A stretch of DNA of 64,000 bases from assembly GCA_030248195.1 (NCBI GenBank), contig JASAND010022050.1, positions 26,223 through 90,222 on the forward strand, read 5' to 3'. This stretch comes from Trissonchulus latispiculum. Lineage: Eukaryota; Nematoda; Enoplea; Enoplida; Ironidae. A program made the translations under genes and the position numbers. Below are positions 45,465 to 54,340 of the stretch, one piece after another (position 1 is the stretch's first letter; the number at the start of each line of letters is the position of its first letter). The notes beneath the pieces were generated by a model. That model had not been told where the DNA came from. It saw only the letters and a program-made list of their open reading frames with translations, and did not search any database.

Positions 45465-48371
45465 TTAGTTATTTATCGAAAAATGACCATAAGCCATGGT
45501 TTCTATTCCATCGTCAGCTAGATATCGTTTATCATCAAAGGCAGAAAGTGATCGCTTGTTGACTTCCATGGAATACATTTGATGCAGATGACTTCGAATG
45601 TTTGTCATCTTGTGGTATTGAACACTTGGACGTAACAGTGCTTCCTTGTAGTGAGCATGGCGCATGTTTCGTTTCACTACTGCTTTTGAAATACCTTTTG
45701 CCCGCTTCTTACATTCTTCACCGTATGTAAAACTGTACATTTTTGATCGCAGACCAACGAATTCTGAAATGGGCATCCCCGAAGTTTCATCTTTCATCTT
45801 TCCCATTACCTTTTTATTATTTGTGCTGAATAAGAAGTGATCTGAAGGATAGTCACTTGTGTCATACCAGTCAAAGTGCTTTTGCAAATCCTTATAGATG
45901 TTTCTTGTCTTCACGAGATAACAGAGTGAGTCTGTGTCTGTAAAAAGTAGTTTGCAGTTCGAGCCATATACTTTCTTGAACTTGTTATAGTGAAAATCGT
46001 ACATCAGTAGTTTTGACAAGTCCAGAACCGTAAAACCAATATAGATCGGCTTGTTCAAGATGGTACGAGTTCTTCGCATCTTGACGGCAACCAGATCGTT
46101 TCCAAAATCGATGCTTTCTTCGTAGCGGGGACTTGCAACGAGTTTGAGAAATCTCCTGGTTGAAGTGACCAATTCAATATTGACATATGCTCTGACATTT
46201 TCCATGCTCTTCCCAAACACTGCATTGTTGAGAAGTTTGAACAGATCCTTTTCAAAATTGCTTGTAGCCTGTTTGCGCATGTTTGCGTTGAATTCTATGT
46301 AAGGCTTCATCCAAGTTGACTGCTTAAATGCTAACACTCGGTGAACTTTGACAACTCGCAGGCCAAGTTTTGTGTACAATTGAAGATTGCGAAGATAGAT
46401 AATATAATGTTGCTTGTTACCCAAAGTGGGGATCAATTTTTCGGTTTCGGTATGGTTTAGTTTCTGAATTGATAGCACATTCTTACAGTACGGAGACAGC
46501 ATTTGGTCTGTGATCGTTAACTTCTCGACAGCTAATGGATAGTCGTTGTGATCATTGTGAAGATTTGTTGGGTATTCGAGGTCTACCTCGAGGACATATC
46601 CGACATCCCCCTCTGGATCTTCTGCCAATGGACAGAATTGCTGTATACGTTCTTCATCAAGCCATTGAAAATCAGCTTCTGGCAGTTTCTGCGTCATCGT
46701 CCAACCATACAGATTATTCGCGTCAAGATAAATTATCCAAGACTGATCTTCAGTATGTTCTTCAATGTTGCGAGATGTGAGAAAATTTTCAGCTTGAGCG
46801 TACCGATGCATAATTGAACTGACACCACCTCTAATCCCAGCTTCAAAGAACGTGTACATATCAACATCTGTTAAGAGCTCCAGTTTCACTTTCGTTAATT
46901 TGAGGCAAGCAGACCACGCAAACGAAGGCAAGGTGTAGTAGTGTACTGGATCTATGGTGAAGTGGGCAAGCGAAAAATTGCGAAAATTTTCGAATATATC
47001 ACACAGTAGAAGAACGTCACATTTTAGATATAGATCATGGTAATCTCCTAGTGTTTTCATACAAAATGTTTGCCAAACGGTGTGGGCATGAGTAAACTCT
47101 TCAGCCCCTACGGTTTCCAGTGTAAGAGAGCTATAGAAATGGTCTAAGCTCGGTAGACTGGTTTCTTTAAATTTTTCCCACTCGTCCACATATTCGTATG
47201 GATAGATTCCTTTACGTAATAAAAGCTTCTGTTGATCCTCGGACGGAAAGAAGTGTCGAATGGCCAAGAAATTATTCTTATCATTTTTTGCCAAGGCTTG
47301 AACTAAAGTATCTAGCGAACTGGATAGGAACTGAAAAGAATCCAGGAATTTTATGGAATATGATATGCTTTGTTCGTTGTCGCTGGAAGAGTGCTGTAAC
47401 TGCAGAGAGAAGGTTATGTAGTCCTCCATTCCTTTTGGTATGCATTTAATGGTGGCATTGTGTTGCTTTGCTGCTGTCCCCAAACGCTGCATAATCAGAT
47501 GACCATCATAGCGTCTTAAGTTATGCAATACAACTGCTACATCCTTAGAAAGTTTATACTCAATGTTGCATTTTCTGTGTGCAGCTCCACGAAAGCATCC
47601 ACAAAGATGGCAATGATCTTTCACTTTTCCGATTGACTCGCAAAAGAGACAGTATGTATCAGACGGAGACTGTTGACACTGTTCACATTGTTGAAATGGT
47701 TTAGTACAGATGTGACAAAGAGAAGCCTGTTGAAAGCTTTTAACTTCTTCATTGCTAAGGTGATGCTTTCTTTCCCTTCTCTGCAGACGAGTTTGGTGAT
47801 TTGCTGATAGCTCCAAGATATTGTGAAGAAACCGCTCAACGCAGTCATCACCTCTGTAAGTCAGCAGATTCCCAAATTGTACTGGTGATTTCTCACAACA
47901 ATGATGTAAATCTAGGAGTCCAAAGCTGCACGGTACATGTTTGGCTTTCTTAATACTGTAAGACTTATCTGGATTAGGATCAGCAGTATGGATGGCGCGA
48001 ACAAAACATTCAAAGTCGGCGTAAATAACATATGGCATTCTGTGTGCGTTTTTCCACTGAGTGAACTCAAGCAGAGGCTTTCCTGATTCACTGCATTCAG
48101 GCATCTGAATACATTCTGTTGCTGTACATCGACGTTCATGTAATGCCAAAATTTCTTGAGAGGAGCAGGGCACCAAACATTTGAAGCAAAAGTATTTTCT
48201 GCATCGATGTTTGGTATGGCTATACAACAAACGATTTAAATCCTTTATAAGACAGTAGTGCCAATTATCGCCATTTTGTAGTATCAGCAAATTCACTTTA
48301 TATGTTGGAATGTCAGTTAATTTCGAAAGATATACTGGAAAAACATGGTCTTCGTAACCGTAGACGTTCAC
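45465..48371 (-). CDS. Protein-primed DNA polymerase B (pPolB), C-terminal 968 residues
   Basis: Family-B polymerase that copies the element using a terminal-protein primer. Visible parts are a cysteine cluster (CRKYFCFKCLVPC...HERRC) and the 3'-5' exonuclease motif YADFECFV (near 48010). A second cysteine-rich insertion follows (CHICTKPFQQCEQC...CHLCGCF). Polymerase motif A is DANNLYGW (about 46715), motif B is FKLLNNAVFGKSMENV and motif C is FTDTDSLCY (about 45940). The frame remains open upstream of 48371, and the N-terminal part continues in another frame at 48512-49027, so a frameshift near 48540-48560 splits the gene. Total length would be about 1180 residues, normal for Polintons. Stop TAA at 45465-45467. 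Confidence 0.93.
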   Translation of the reverse strand: MNVYGYEDHVFPVYLSKLTDIPTYKVNLLILQNGDNWHYCLIKDLNRLLYSHTKHRCRKYFCFKCLVPCSSQEILALHERRCTATECIQMPECSESGKPLLEFTQWKNAHRMPYVIYADFECFVRAIHTADPNPDKSYSIKKAKHVPCSFGLLDLHHCCEKSPVQFGNLLTYRGDDCVERFLHNILELSANHQTRLQRRERKHHLSNEEVKSFQQASLCHICTKPFQQCEQCQQSPSDTYCLFCESIGKVKDHCHLCGCFRGAAHRKCNIEYKLSKDVAVVLHNLRRYDGHLIMQRLGTAAKQHNATIKCIPKGMEDYITFSLQLQHSSSDNEQSISYSIKFLDSFQFLSSSLDTLVQALAKNDKNNFLAIRHFFPSEDQQKLLLRKGIYPYEYVDEWEKFKETSLPSLDHFYSSLTLETVGAEEFTHAHTVWQTFCMKTLGDYHDLYLKCDVLLLCDIFENFRNFSLAHFTIDPVHYYTLPSFAWSACLKLTKVKLELLTDVDMYTFFEAGIRGGVSSIMHRYAQAENFLTSRNIEEHTEDQSWIIYLDANNLYGWTMTQKLPEADFQWLDEERIQQFCPLAEDPEGDVGYVLEVDLEYPTNLHNDHNDYPLAVEKLTITDQMLSPYCKNVLSIQKLNHTETEKLIPTLGNKQHYIIYLRNLQLYTKLGLRVVKVHRVLAFKQSTWMKPYIEFNANMRKQATSNFEKDLFKLLNNAVFGKSMENVRAYVNIELVTSTRRFLKLVASPRYEESIDFGNDLVAVKMRRTRTILNKPIYIGFTVLDLSKLLMYDFHYNKFKKVYGSNCKLLFTDTDSLCYLVKTRNIYKDLQKHFDWYDTSDYPSDHFLFSTNNKKVMGKMKDETSGMPISEFVGLRSKMYSFTYGEECKKRAKGISKAVVKRNMRHAHYKEALLRPSVQYHKMTNIRSHLHQMYSMEVNKRSLSAFDDKRYLADDGIETMAYGHFSINN

Positions 48372-48511
48372 GGCAATAGTATTCTGATTTTCAAACTTCG
48401 GAATTTGTGAAAGCGGCAGGGGAAACGAGAGTCCTTCGAGCTTGAGTGAATCTTTGAGTGACTGGTAATGGGATATGCGTTGAGGATTGTCCTGCTGTGG
48501 ATAAAGGAATG

Positions 48512-49027
48512 CTAGAATGCTCCAAACAAAGCAGTGATTGTCAGTATAATTTTGAGGGTTGATATTGCCTTTTTCGCTGATAACTTTGACGGCAGAGGAA
48601 TGAAGGAAGCTGCTTGAAGTGGAACATATTGAGCTACGTGAACATCCAACAGATCAATAGTATCTATGACCCAGCCAGAACCTCTCTTTTGAAACTCATC
48701 AACCTTCTTTTGCAGTTCAGAGGTAGCCGCCTGCATAATGGTTTTCGGATCGTCAGCTAACAAAACGGTCTTTTGATGGCTGTTGAAGTATGCTTCTAAC
48801 TTCACTGTGTAGTCTGTAATTTTGTAGAAAGTAACTTGCAGTCGCAATTGTACTTTTATAGCACTCAACTCAGTTTGTAGTCTCCTGATTAGGAATTTTA
48901 GCAACTGCTTTGTGTCACCAATATAAGACGACAAATCACAATACGTTGCAGAAGAGCTTAGCCGATATCGTCGAAGGTATCCTCGGAGTGATTGCGCAAT
49001 CGTTTGAAGGTCAAAGGTTTCTGACAT
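48512..49027 (-). CDS. pPolB N-terminal part (frameshifted from the main frame)
   Basis: Starts at ATG 49027-49025 (MSETFDLQTIAQSL). It contains the segment typical of Polinton polymerases ahead of the catalytic body: a GSGW motif, then YVPLQAASFIPLPSKLSAKKAI. After that the reading frame changes and the product ends at 48512, while the polymerase continues in a neighbouring frame. A short A run (CAAAATT) near 48555 is a candidate indel site. Divergent from the pseudokinase gene; the two start codons were only about 50 bp apart before the MITE inserted. Confidence 0.8.
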   Translation of the reverse strand: MSETFDLQTIAQSLRGYLRRYRLSSSATYCDLSSYIGDTKQLLKFLIRRLQTELSAIKVQLRLQVTFYKITDYTVKLEAYFNSHQKTVLLADDPKTIMQAATSELQKKVDEFQKRGSGWVIDTIDLLDVHVAQYVPLQAASFIPLPSKLSAKKAISTLKIILTITALFGAF

Positions 49028-49039
49028 TTCAATCTAAAT

Positions 49040-49801
49040 CACGGTTTTTTTTTTGCGTAAAATACTGCGTATTTACGCAGTCGAGCTTAAAAATACGCAG
49101 TCAAAAACAAAAATACGCACCAAAATACGCAGCCGAAAAATTCGGTAGCAAGAATTTCCAGAGTGCTCTAAATTAATTTCTTGGGACAATTCAACGTAGT
49201 TTGGGCTCTGGCTTCTTCTGGGGGGCTCCGCCCCCCAGACCCCCCCCCACTTATATACCTCTTCGCTTCTACATTGATCCTCCCGTCTGCAGTTGCTTCT
49301 AAACACACGTATATTGTTGTATACGTTGTATACACATGCGTTGTTTTTGTTTCTATTTTGATTTGACATAGTAAACTAAAATTTTATCTGTTCTAAGACT
49401 TTAGGTATTTGTTCTATTCGTAAACTCTATTTGTCTAACCAACAACTTTACTATTAAATTGCTCCAGGCAAAGAATTCAAAGTTTTAAGAGCAAATTTAA
49501 TCAAAAATTTAAAATTTTCTTCAACTTCTGGGGGGCTGCGCCCCCCAGACCCCCTGCGTGTCTGTTTCAAATCAAATATTCATACTTTTACACCATAGTT
49601 CAATCGGCACGCAACGTAAAATGAAGCTAAGACCTTTAAGGTTGTTTAAAAACTCTTAAAAACTAATTAATTCGACGCAAAATGCGTTTATAGCGTTGAG
49701 AAGCGATTTTTGTAATTTTACGCAGTCGAAAATAAAAATACGCACTCGAAAACAAAAATACGCAAAATTTACGCAGGTCCGATTTTCAAAAAAAAACCCT
49801 G
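49040..49801. mobile_element. hAT-type MITE with TACGCAG arrays, inside the Polinton
   Basis: Starts CACGGTTTTTTTTTTGCG and ends AAAAAAAAACCCTG, imperfect inverse termini. A perfect 8-bp duplication ATCTAAAT flanks it (49032-49039 and 49802-49809). Repeated AAAATACGCA(GTC/CTCGAAAAC) units occur at both ends. Two hairpins of form CTGGGGGGC-loop-GCCCCCCAG lie at about 49218 and 49528. It separates the polymerase start from the pseudokinase start. Confidence 0.85.
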
Positions 49802-49838
49802 ATCTAAATCAAATCAAAACAAGCACATTGAGTACCAG

Positions 49839-50771
49839 ATGGGGTGTTGCTGTTGCAGTCAGAGTAGTAGAATTAGGATGGACAAGAGTGGTTGCTACAC
49901 ACTTGATGGTGCAGACACACTTGTGAAGTTTTACCCAGCAGTGAAGATTCAATATGGTTGGATTCCTGTTAAAGAATACTGCGGAAATAATTTAAAGATT
50001 GGAAAAGTCCTCAATAGTATAGACTGGGAATGGTTCTGGGATGTTAGCAACAGATTACACCATGATGAAACTGATGTTCATCAGAAATTGAAAGAAGCAA
50101 AAGACATTTTACTTCCACCTACCGCACGTCTTGTCCAGTTTCCAGGACCTCCTATCAACGGTCAATTTCTTCTTATCTATGATCCCAGCTTTGGAACAGT
50201 TGTTGATCAACTGAAATTAAAGGGTATTTTTGGAGAGATATATGCTAGACAAATTTTTAAACAAATGGCATCAGCCGTGGCGTATGCTCATCAAAGCTCT
50301 ATGTTTTTGATGGACATAAGACTGTTGAACTGGGAATTTGTTGATGCAGGACGAAACAAGATTCGCTTAAGATGTTTTGACGAACTGCAAGTTATGGAAG
50401 ATGGTGACGAATTTACTGAAGTTCGTTTTCGAACAACTCCATATGCATCGCCAGAATTTGTTCAAGTGGAAAAGTTTCCCGAAATTAATGCTAAGCAGTC
50501 TGATATGTGGAGTCTAGGAGTAGCACTATTCTTAATGACAACTGGAAGGTACCCGTTCACTACAACTGCTCAAGCTTCGATTCAAGAGAATATTGTTAAC
50601 GAAAGAGTGATATTTCCAATTCACTTACCACTATCGGTTGAGCTGAAATTGCTGATAGCTGGATGTTTGAGAAAGGATCCACAAAAGAGATGGACAGCAT
50701 GCAACTTGATTCAACACCCTTGGTTTCAAGCTTCAACTAACTATGGACTGGGACTTATGAATGAGCCCTAA
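49839..50771 (+). CDS. Tribbles-like pseudokinase, Polinton cargo
   Basis: 310 residues, single exon. The start MGCCCCSQSS is a strong N-myristoylation plus palmitoylation signal, implying membrane attachment. Residues about 100-300 have the C-lobe of a protein kinase in Tribbles style. These include ARQIFKQMASAVAYAHQSS, then a catalytic loop MDIRLLNWEF where the Lys and Asn of HRDLKxxN are lost, as in Tribbles. The DFG equivalent is FDELQV. YASPEF replaces APE, then MWSLGVALFLMTTGRYPF and a final HPWF. No glycine-rich loop is visible. Tribbles proteins are scaffolds that steer E3 ligases and MAPK signalling; no COP1-binding tail is evident here. The gene lies between the polymerase and NADAR, where Polintons carry variable cargo. 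Capture from a host is inferred. A degenerate active kinase is the alternative. Confidence 0.8.
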   Translation: MGCCCCSQSSRIRMDKSGCYTLDGADTLVKFYPAVKIQYGWIPVKEYCGNNLKIGKVLNSIDWEWFWDVSNRLHHDETDVHQKLKEAKDILLPPTARLVQFPGPPINGQFLLIYDPSFGTVVDQLKLKGIFGEIYARQIFKQMASAVAYAHQSSMFLMDIRLLNWEFVDAGRNKIRLRCFDELQVMEDGDEFTEVRFRTTPYASPEFVQVEKFPEINAKQSDMWSLGVALFLMTTGRYPFTTTAQASIQENIVNERVIFPIHLPLSVELKLLIAGCLRKDPQKRWTACNLIQHPWFQASTNYGLGLMNEP

Positions 50772-50837
50772 CAGGTAGGGTGTTTTTTTATGAAACACGT
50801 GATGTTTGAAAAACTGGTCAATCAAAACATAGCAGGG

Positions 50838-50845
50838 TATATAAG
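50838..50845 (+). promoter_or_regulatory. TATA box for the NADAR gene
   Basis: TATATAAG inside GGGTATATAAGGGGC, 80 bp before the NADAR start codon and about 70 bp after the pseudokinase stop. It is the best core promoter match in the element. Confidence 0.6.
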
Positions 50846-50917
50846 GGGCTGTTGGAATTTTAAAAGTCTTTATTTGTATCTTGTCTTGTGTGTCAGTGTC
50901 TTTACAATTTTGTTAGC

Positions 50918-51541
50918 ATGAATTTTGCATACGAAACTCTGGCCAAGAGCACCACTGGTGAAGACTTAATAATGTTTTACAGCGGCTGGAGTGTGCTCAG
51001 TACATTTCGGATTAGCCCATTTAAACTCGATGGGAAAAATTACCGATCCGTCGAGCAATACATGGCAGCACATCGAGCTAAGATGGCAAATAGAGAAGAT
51101 TTGCATAGTGAAGTAATGAAGGAGTTTGCACCCAGTAAATATCGCGACATTCTTGACGGAGTGCAAGATCCTGTTGACTGGGAGCCAAAGTCAGTGCAGC
51201 TCATGGAAAAGGCACTTCTTGCAAAGTTTCGCCAGAATAAAAATGCTGCCCATGTCTTGAAATCAACTGGAAGTAAGTTTCAGATTAGAGTTTCATATAC
51301 TGAACTAAATAGCCTGCAGTTGATATTTCCTTAGGATAACTGTAATTATCAACGTTAATAACTCCTTGTTGTTTCTGTTGTAGATGCTAAAATTGTCTTT
51401 GCCACTCCCTACGATTACTTCTGGGGAAACGGATTAATTGTTAATGAACCTGCCTGTTTGGATCCTACGAAATACCCTGGACGAAACGTGTTGGGTGAAC
51501 TGCTATGTAAGATTCGGGAAGAAATTAAATATAATGAATGA
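50918..51541 (+). CDS. NADAR-domain protein, intron-containing Polinton cargo
   Basis: Exons 50918-51272 and 51384-51541 are joined by a 111-nt intron (GTAAGT...TTGTAG) and give 170 residues. ATG 50918 (MNFAYETLA) fits the TATA box. NADAR (DUF1768/YbiA-like) features in order: MFYSGWSVLSTFRISPF, GKNYRSVEQYMAAHRA, ALLAKFRQNKNAAHVLKSTG, then after the intron IVFATPYDYFWGNG and RNVLGELLCKIREEI. Family members hydrolyse ADP-ribose or riboside linkages, including reversal of guanine ADP-ribosylation, and occur in large DNA viruses. In this setting a counter-defence role against ADP-ribosylation or NAD-based immunity is plausible but inferred. AATAAA follows the stop directly. Confidence 0.85.
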
Positions 51542-51605
51542 ATAAAGCTACCAGTTTGATTATCACTGTTACTGTTATTTTAATAAATCTGTGGCTTGAT
51601 GTTTA

Positions 51606-52673
51606 ATGGATGCCAAACTAGCAAATATCTACTATTCTCCCAATCAACCTGGCTCCTATTCATCCTCCAAATTATACTATGAAGCACGAAGAAAAGGGCT
51701 ACCTGTCACGAAACCGAAAATAAAAGACTGGTTGGCAAAGCAGAATACGTTTCAACTTCATAAAATAGCAAAACGGAAGTTTCCACGAAGGCGTGTTATT
51801 GTTGAAGGGATCGATGCATTATGGGACCTAGACCTTATGTTTGCCCTAAAACTTCGAAGGTACAACTTTGGAGTGCGTTACGTTTTGGTAGCCATTGATG
51901 TTTTCAGCAAAATGGCGTTTGTTGCAGCCCTGAAGACGAAAACTGCAAGCGCAGTGTTACAAGGCTTTAAGAAGATTCTGAAGAAAGCATTTCCTAGGTT
52001 TCCAAAGACAATCAGAACAGACAAAGGAAAAGAGTTCTGTGGTGCATTTAACAGGTATCTGATTAGCAACCAAATCAATCACCAGTGGGCTAATCCACCT
52101 CTTAAAGCCAACTATGCCGAAAGATTCATTAGAACACTTCGAGATAAAATTTCCAGATTTCTCACAGAAAAGAATTCGCGTCAGTATGTGACGAAATTGC
52201 AAGATTTGGTAGATTCATACAATAAAACCGTACACTCAGCAACTGGAATGGCTCCACTTTCGGTGACATCTGATGCGAATGATCGCCTGAGACAAAAGCT
52301 GTATGGAAAACAACCTGAGAGAAGTTCTTCTTTTAAGTTCAATCTCGGAGATCAAGTTAGAATAAGCCGAAGAAAGGCTGTTTTCGAGAAAGGTGCTACT
52401 CAAAATTGGTCAGAAGAATTCTTTGAAGTAAGCGGGAGAATGAACACTAGTCCGCCAATGTATTACTTAACAGACATGCTCGGTGATCAACTGAAACCGA
52501 TGTTTTACGAGGAGGAACTGCAGATGATAGAACCAAATGCTTGGAATAATAGGAAAGTTGCAAAAGCGGTCCCAGTAAAAAGTTCACCAAATAGTTTCAA
52601 GGTCTTTTGGCGCGGTTGGCCTGAATCAATGGCTGAAACCTTGACTAGCGAGGAGTATAAAAGGCGACGTTAG
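51606..52673 (+). CDS. Polinton integrase (retroviral-type DDE)
   Basis: 355 residues. N-terminal YYSPNQPGSYSSSKLYYEA...WLAKQNTFQLHK is the usual Polinton integrase opening. The catalytic core has Asp in LWDLDLMF, Asp in RTDKGKEFCGAF and Glu in ANYAERFIRTLRDKI, followed by YNKTVHSATGMAP. The C-terminal part (FNLGDQVRISRRK...YYLTDMLGDQLKPMFYEEEL) is an SH3-like DNA-binding tail, ending with a chromodomain-like FKVFWRGWPES. It inserts the element with a short target duplication. The frame is intact and all three acidic residues are present. Confidence 0.95.
   Translation: MDAKLANIYYSPNQPGSYSSSKLYYEARRKGLPVTKPKIKDWLAKQNTFQLHKIAKRKFPRRRVIVEGIDALWDLDLMFALKLRRYNFGVRYVLVAIDVFSKMAFVAALKTKTASAVLQGFKKILKKAFPRFPKTIRTDKGKEFCGAFNRYLISNQINHQWANPPLKANYAERFIRTLRDKISRFLTEKNSRQYVTKLQDLVDSYNKTVHSATGMAPLSVTSDANDRLRQKLYGKQPERSSSFKFNLGDQVRISRRKAVFEKGATQNWSEEFFEVSGRMNTSPPMYYLTDMLGDQLKPMFYEEELQMIEPNAWNNRKVAKAVPVKSSPNSFKVFWRGWPESMAETLTSEEYKRRR
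52656..52663 (+). promoter_or_regulatory. TATA box at the integrase 3' end
   Basis: TATAAAAG within GGAGTATAAAAGGCG, overlapping the last integrase codons and 50 bp before the small gene at 52713. Its sequence quality and spacing suggest a late-type promoter. Confidence 0.5.
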
Positions 52674-52712
52674 AAAGAAGCTGGTCATTTCGCAGTTCTG
52701 ATTGGCGCTAAC

Positions 52713-53018
52713 ATGTCGTCCGGGAAAGACAGTTGGCAGGAAGTTGAATCTGATTTAATGAAAGTAGCCCTTTTTGAAATAATTGATAAGCTTAAAGCGT
52801 TAATGGCGGAGGGGTGTGCTGGTTGCAACAGCGATGATCCAGTATTTGCTAGGTATGGTTCGGCCCATCAAGACGGATGCTGTCGCTCACCGTGTGAAGC
52901 TGTATCCGGCTTACTGCCAAAAGCTTTGGAAGAACTGAAAATGCAGACTAATAAATACTCTTTTGCAGACAAAGATAAATTAGCTGACTTAGTTTTGAAA
53001 ACTTGGCGTGGTTTGTAG
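52713..53018 (+). CDS. Small cysteine-containing Polinton protein, unknown function
   Basis: 101 residues starting MSSGKDSWQEVESDL. Two helical flanks enclose a central cysteine group, CAGC...CCRSPC, that could bind zinc or form disulfides. It follows the integrase by 39 nt and precedes the penton gene by 32 nt, so it is probably a structural or accessory virion gene. I do not recognise a family. Confidence 0.65.
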   Translation: MSSGKDSWQEVESDLMKVALFEIIDKLKALMAEGCAGCNSDDPVFARYGSAHQDGCCRSPCEAVSGLLPKALEELKMQTNKYSFADKDKLADLVLKTWRGL

Positions 53019-53050
53019 TGACCATTATTATTATTTGCTGTTTTATTAAA

Positions 53051-53799
53051 ATGGATGTTGCCTCAAATGCATTCTATGTTACATTGCCGTCTAATGCTTC
53101 TATGTCCATATACCCTGACAATACGTTGGCCAGTTACCATGTGAAACTAAACACTCCTTTGACATTAACCGGTAACTGGGAAGTCGCACTTGCTGAAATT
53201 TCATATCCTAACAATGTTTTTAACATTGGAGATCAAGAAAAGGATAGAACTGTAATTGTGGAACGTTGGGCGACTCAGACCAGTGTACTAATAAACCCTG
53301 GATGCTATACAAGTTTTGAGCACGTGTGTAGTTTGCTCAATACCAAATGTGATGAAATTGATTTAAAATTTAGCTTCAACAACAGAAAGGTTTGCATAGA
53401 GTCATCATCTGAAATGCCTATTAATATAACGTTTCCTGGAAGGCTAGGCCTGTTACTTGGATTTAAGCCTCTCCATTTGTATCAATTCACTGGTTTTATC
53501 TACAGTGAGCTTCCGCCGGATTTAAGCGGTGGTATTTGTCATTATTACGTTTACTGCAACATCTGTGAACCTCAAATAGTCGGAGACCAATACTCCCGAT
53601 TACTGCGGATTCTTACAACATTCAGGATACTTCTGTCATTCAAAGAGACTACAGCAACCTACATTATCTTAAAGTCCCAAAGGATAAAAGTGTATCAGTA
53701 GTTCGAATAGACATCTGCACGGAAGACGGTAATCCTGTCCCATTCTCTGATTTCGGCCGTGTAATTGTCGTTTTACATTTGCGTAGGAGAGGTATTTAG
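53051..53799 (+). CDS. Minor capsid (penton) protein, frameshifted
   Basis: ATG 53051 (MDVASNAFYVTLPSN). The first about 190 codons show the single jelly-roll penton signature: SIYPDNTLASYHVKL, then NWEVALAEISYPN, and QIVGDQYSRLLRI near 53580. After about 53605-53625 the frame that carries the characteristic C-terminus (IDICTEDGNPVPF and an LHLRR end, stop TAG 53797-53799) is the -1 frame. In the starting frame the product ends at 53701. A 1-nt loss or a sequencing error explains this; no slippery heptamer is apparent. The protein would form the capsid vertices together with the major capsid protein. Confidence 0.82.
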
Positions 53800-53800
53800 C

Positions 53801-54337
53801 ATGTCAACTGATCAGAGCGCTTGCCTTTGCAAATTTCTACAACGACATCAGAATGGCCAGGGTTTTGTATATCCGATAGGCCCTATATACAATGGCGCAA
53901 TCCACCAGCAAGGACATGGTATTGGGTCCGTTTTTGCGAGTCTAGCTAAGTGGCTCCTACCTGTTGCCAAATTCCTCACTCCCCACATTCTTGATGGTGT
54001 GACTCAATTCACAAAAAATACGGTCATGCGTAAGCAATCCAAAAAACGTGCAGCTAAAGAAGCAGCAAAGTCGGTTGCGACCAGTGCTATAAAAGATCTT
54101 TCTTCCAAACTTACGTTGCAAACGGGTGCAGGCACGAAACGTAGAAAAGCGCGAAAGTCATCACAATTGAAGAAACAATCGTCAAGGAAGTCCACTAAAA
54201 CAACTAAGAAGAGACCACGAACGAAACGCCAGAACCGATCGTCTCGTCGAAAGTCTAGAAAGCAGCAAATCTCAAGAGGAAGAAAACGAAACCAGCGTTC
54301 TCCATCGAAAGTTGATTTCAGAGACATTTTTGCTTGA
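53801..54337 (+). CDS. Basic virion core/membrane-active protein
   Basis: 178 residues, starting ATG 53801 one base after the penton stop. Residues about 40-70 are a hydrophobic, possibly membrane-inserting stretch (GIGSVFASLAKWLLPVAKFL). The C-terminal 75 residues are extremely Lys/Arg/Ser-rich (RKARKSSQLKKQSSRKS), like a DNA-condensing core protein. Polintons and adenoviruses both carry such proteins beside the capsid genes, so a pX/pVI-pVII-like role is inferred from position and composition. Confidence 0.7.
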   Translation: MSTDQSACLCKFLQRHQNGQGFVYPIGPIYNGAIHQQGHGIGSVFASLAKWLLPVAKFLTPHILDGVTQFTKNTVMRKQSKKRAAKEAAKSVATSAIKDLSSKLTLQTGAGTKRRKARKSSQLKKQSSRKSTKTTKKRPRTKRQNRSSRRKSRKQQISRGRKRNQRSPSKVDFRDIFA

Positions 54338-54340
54338 TAA

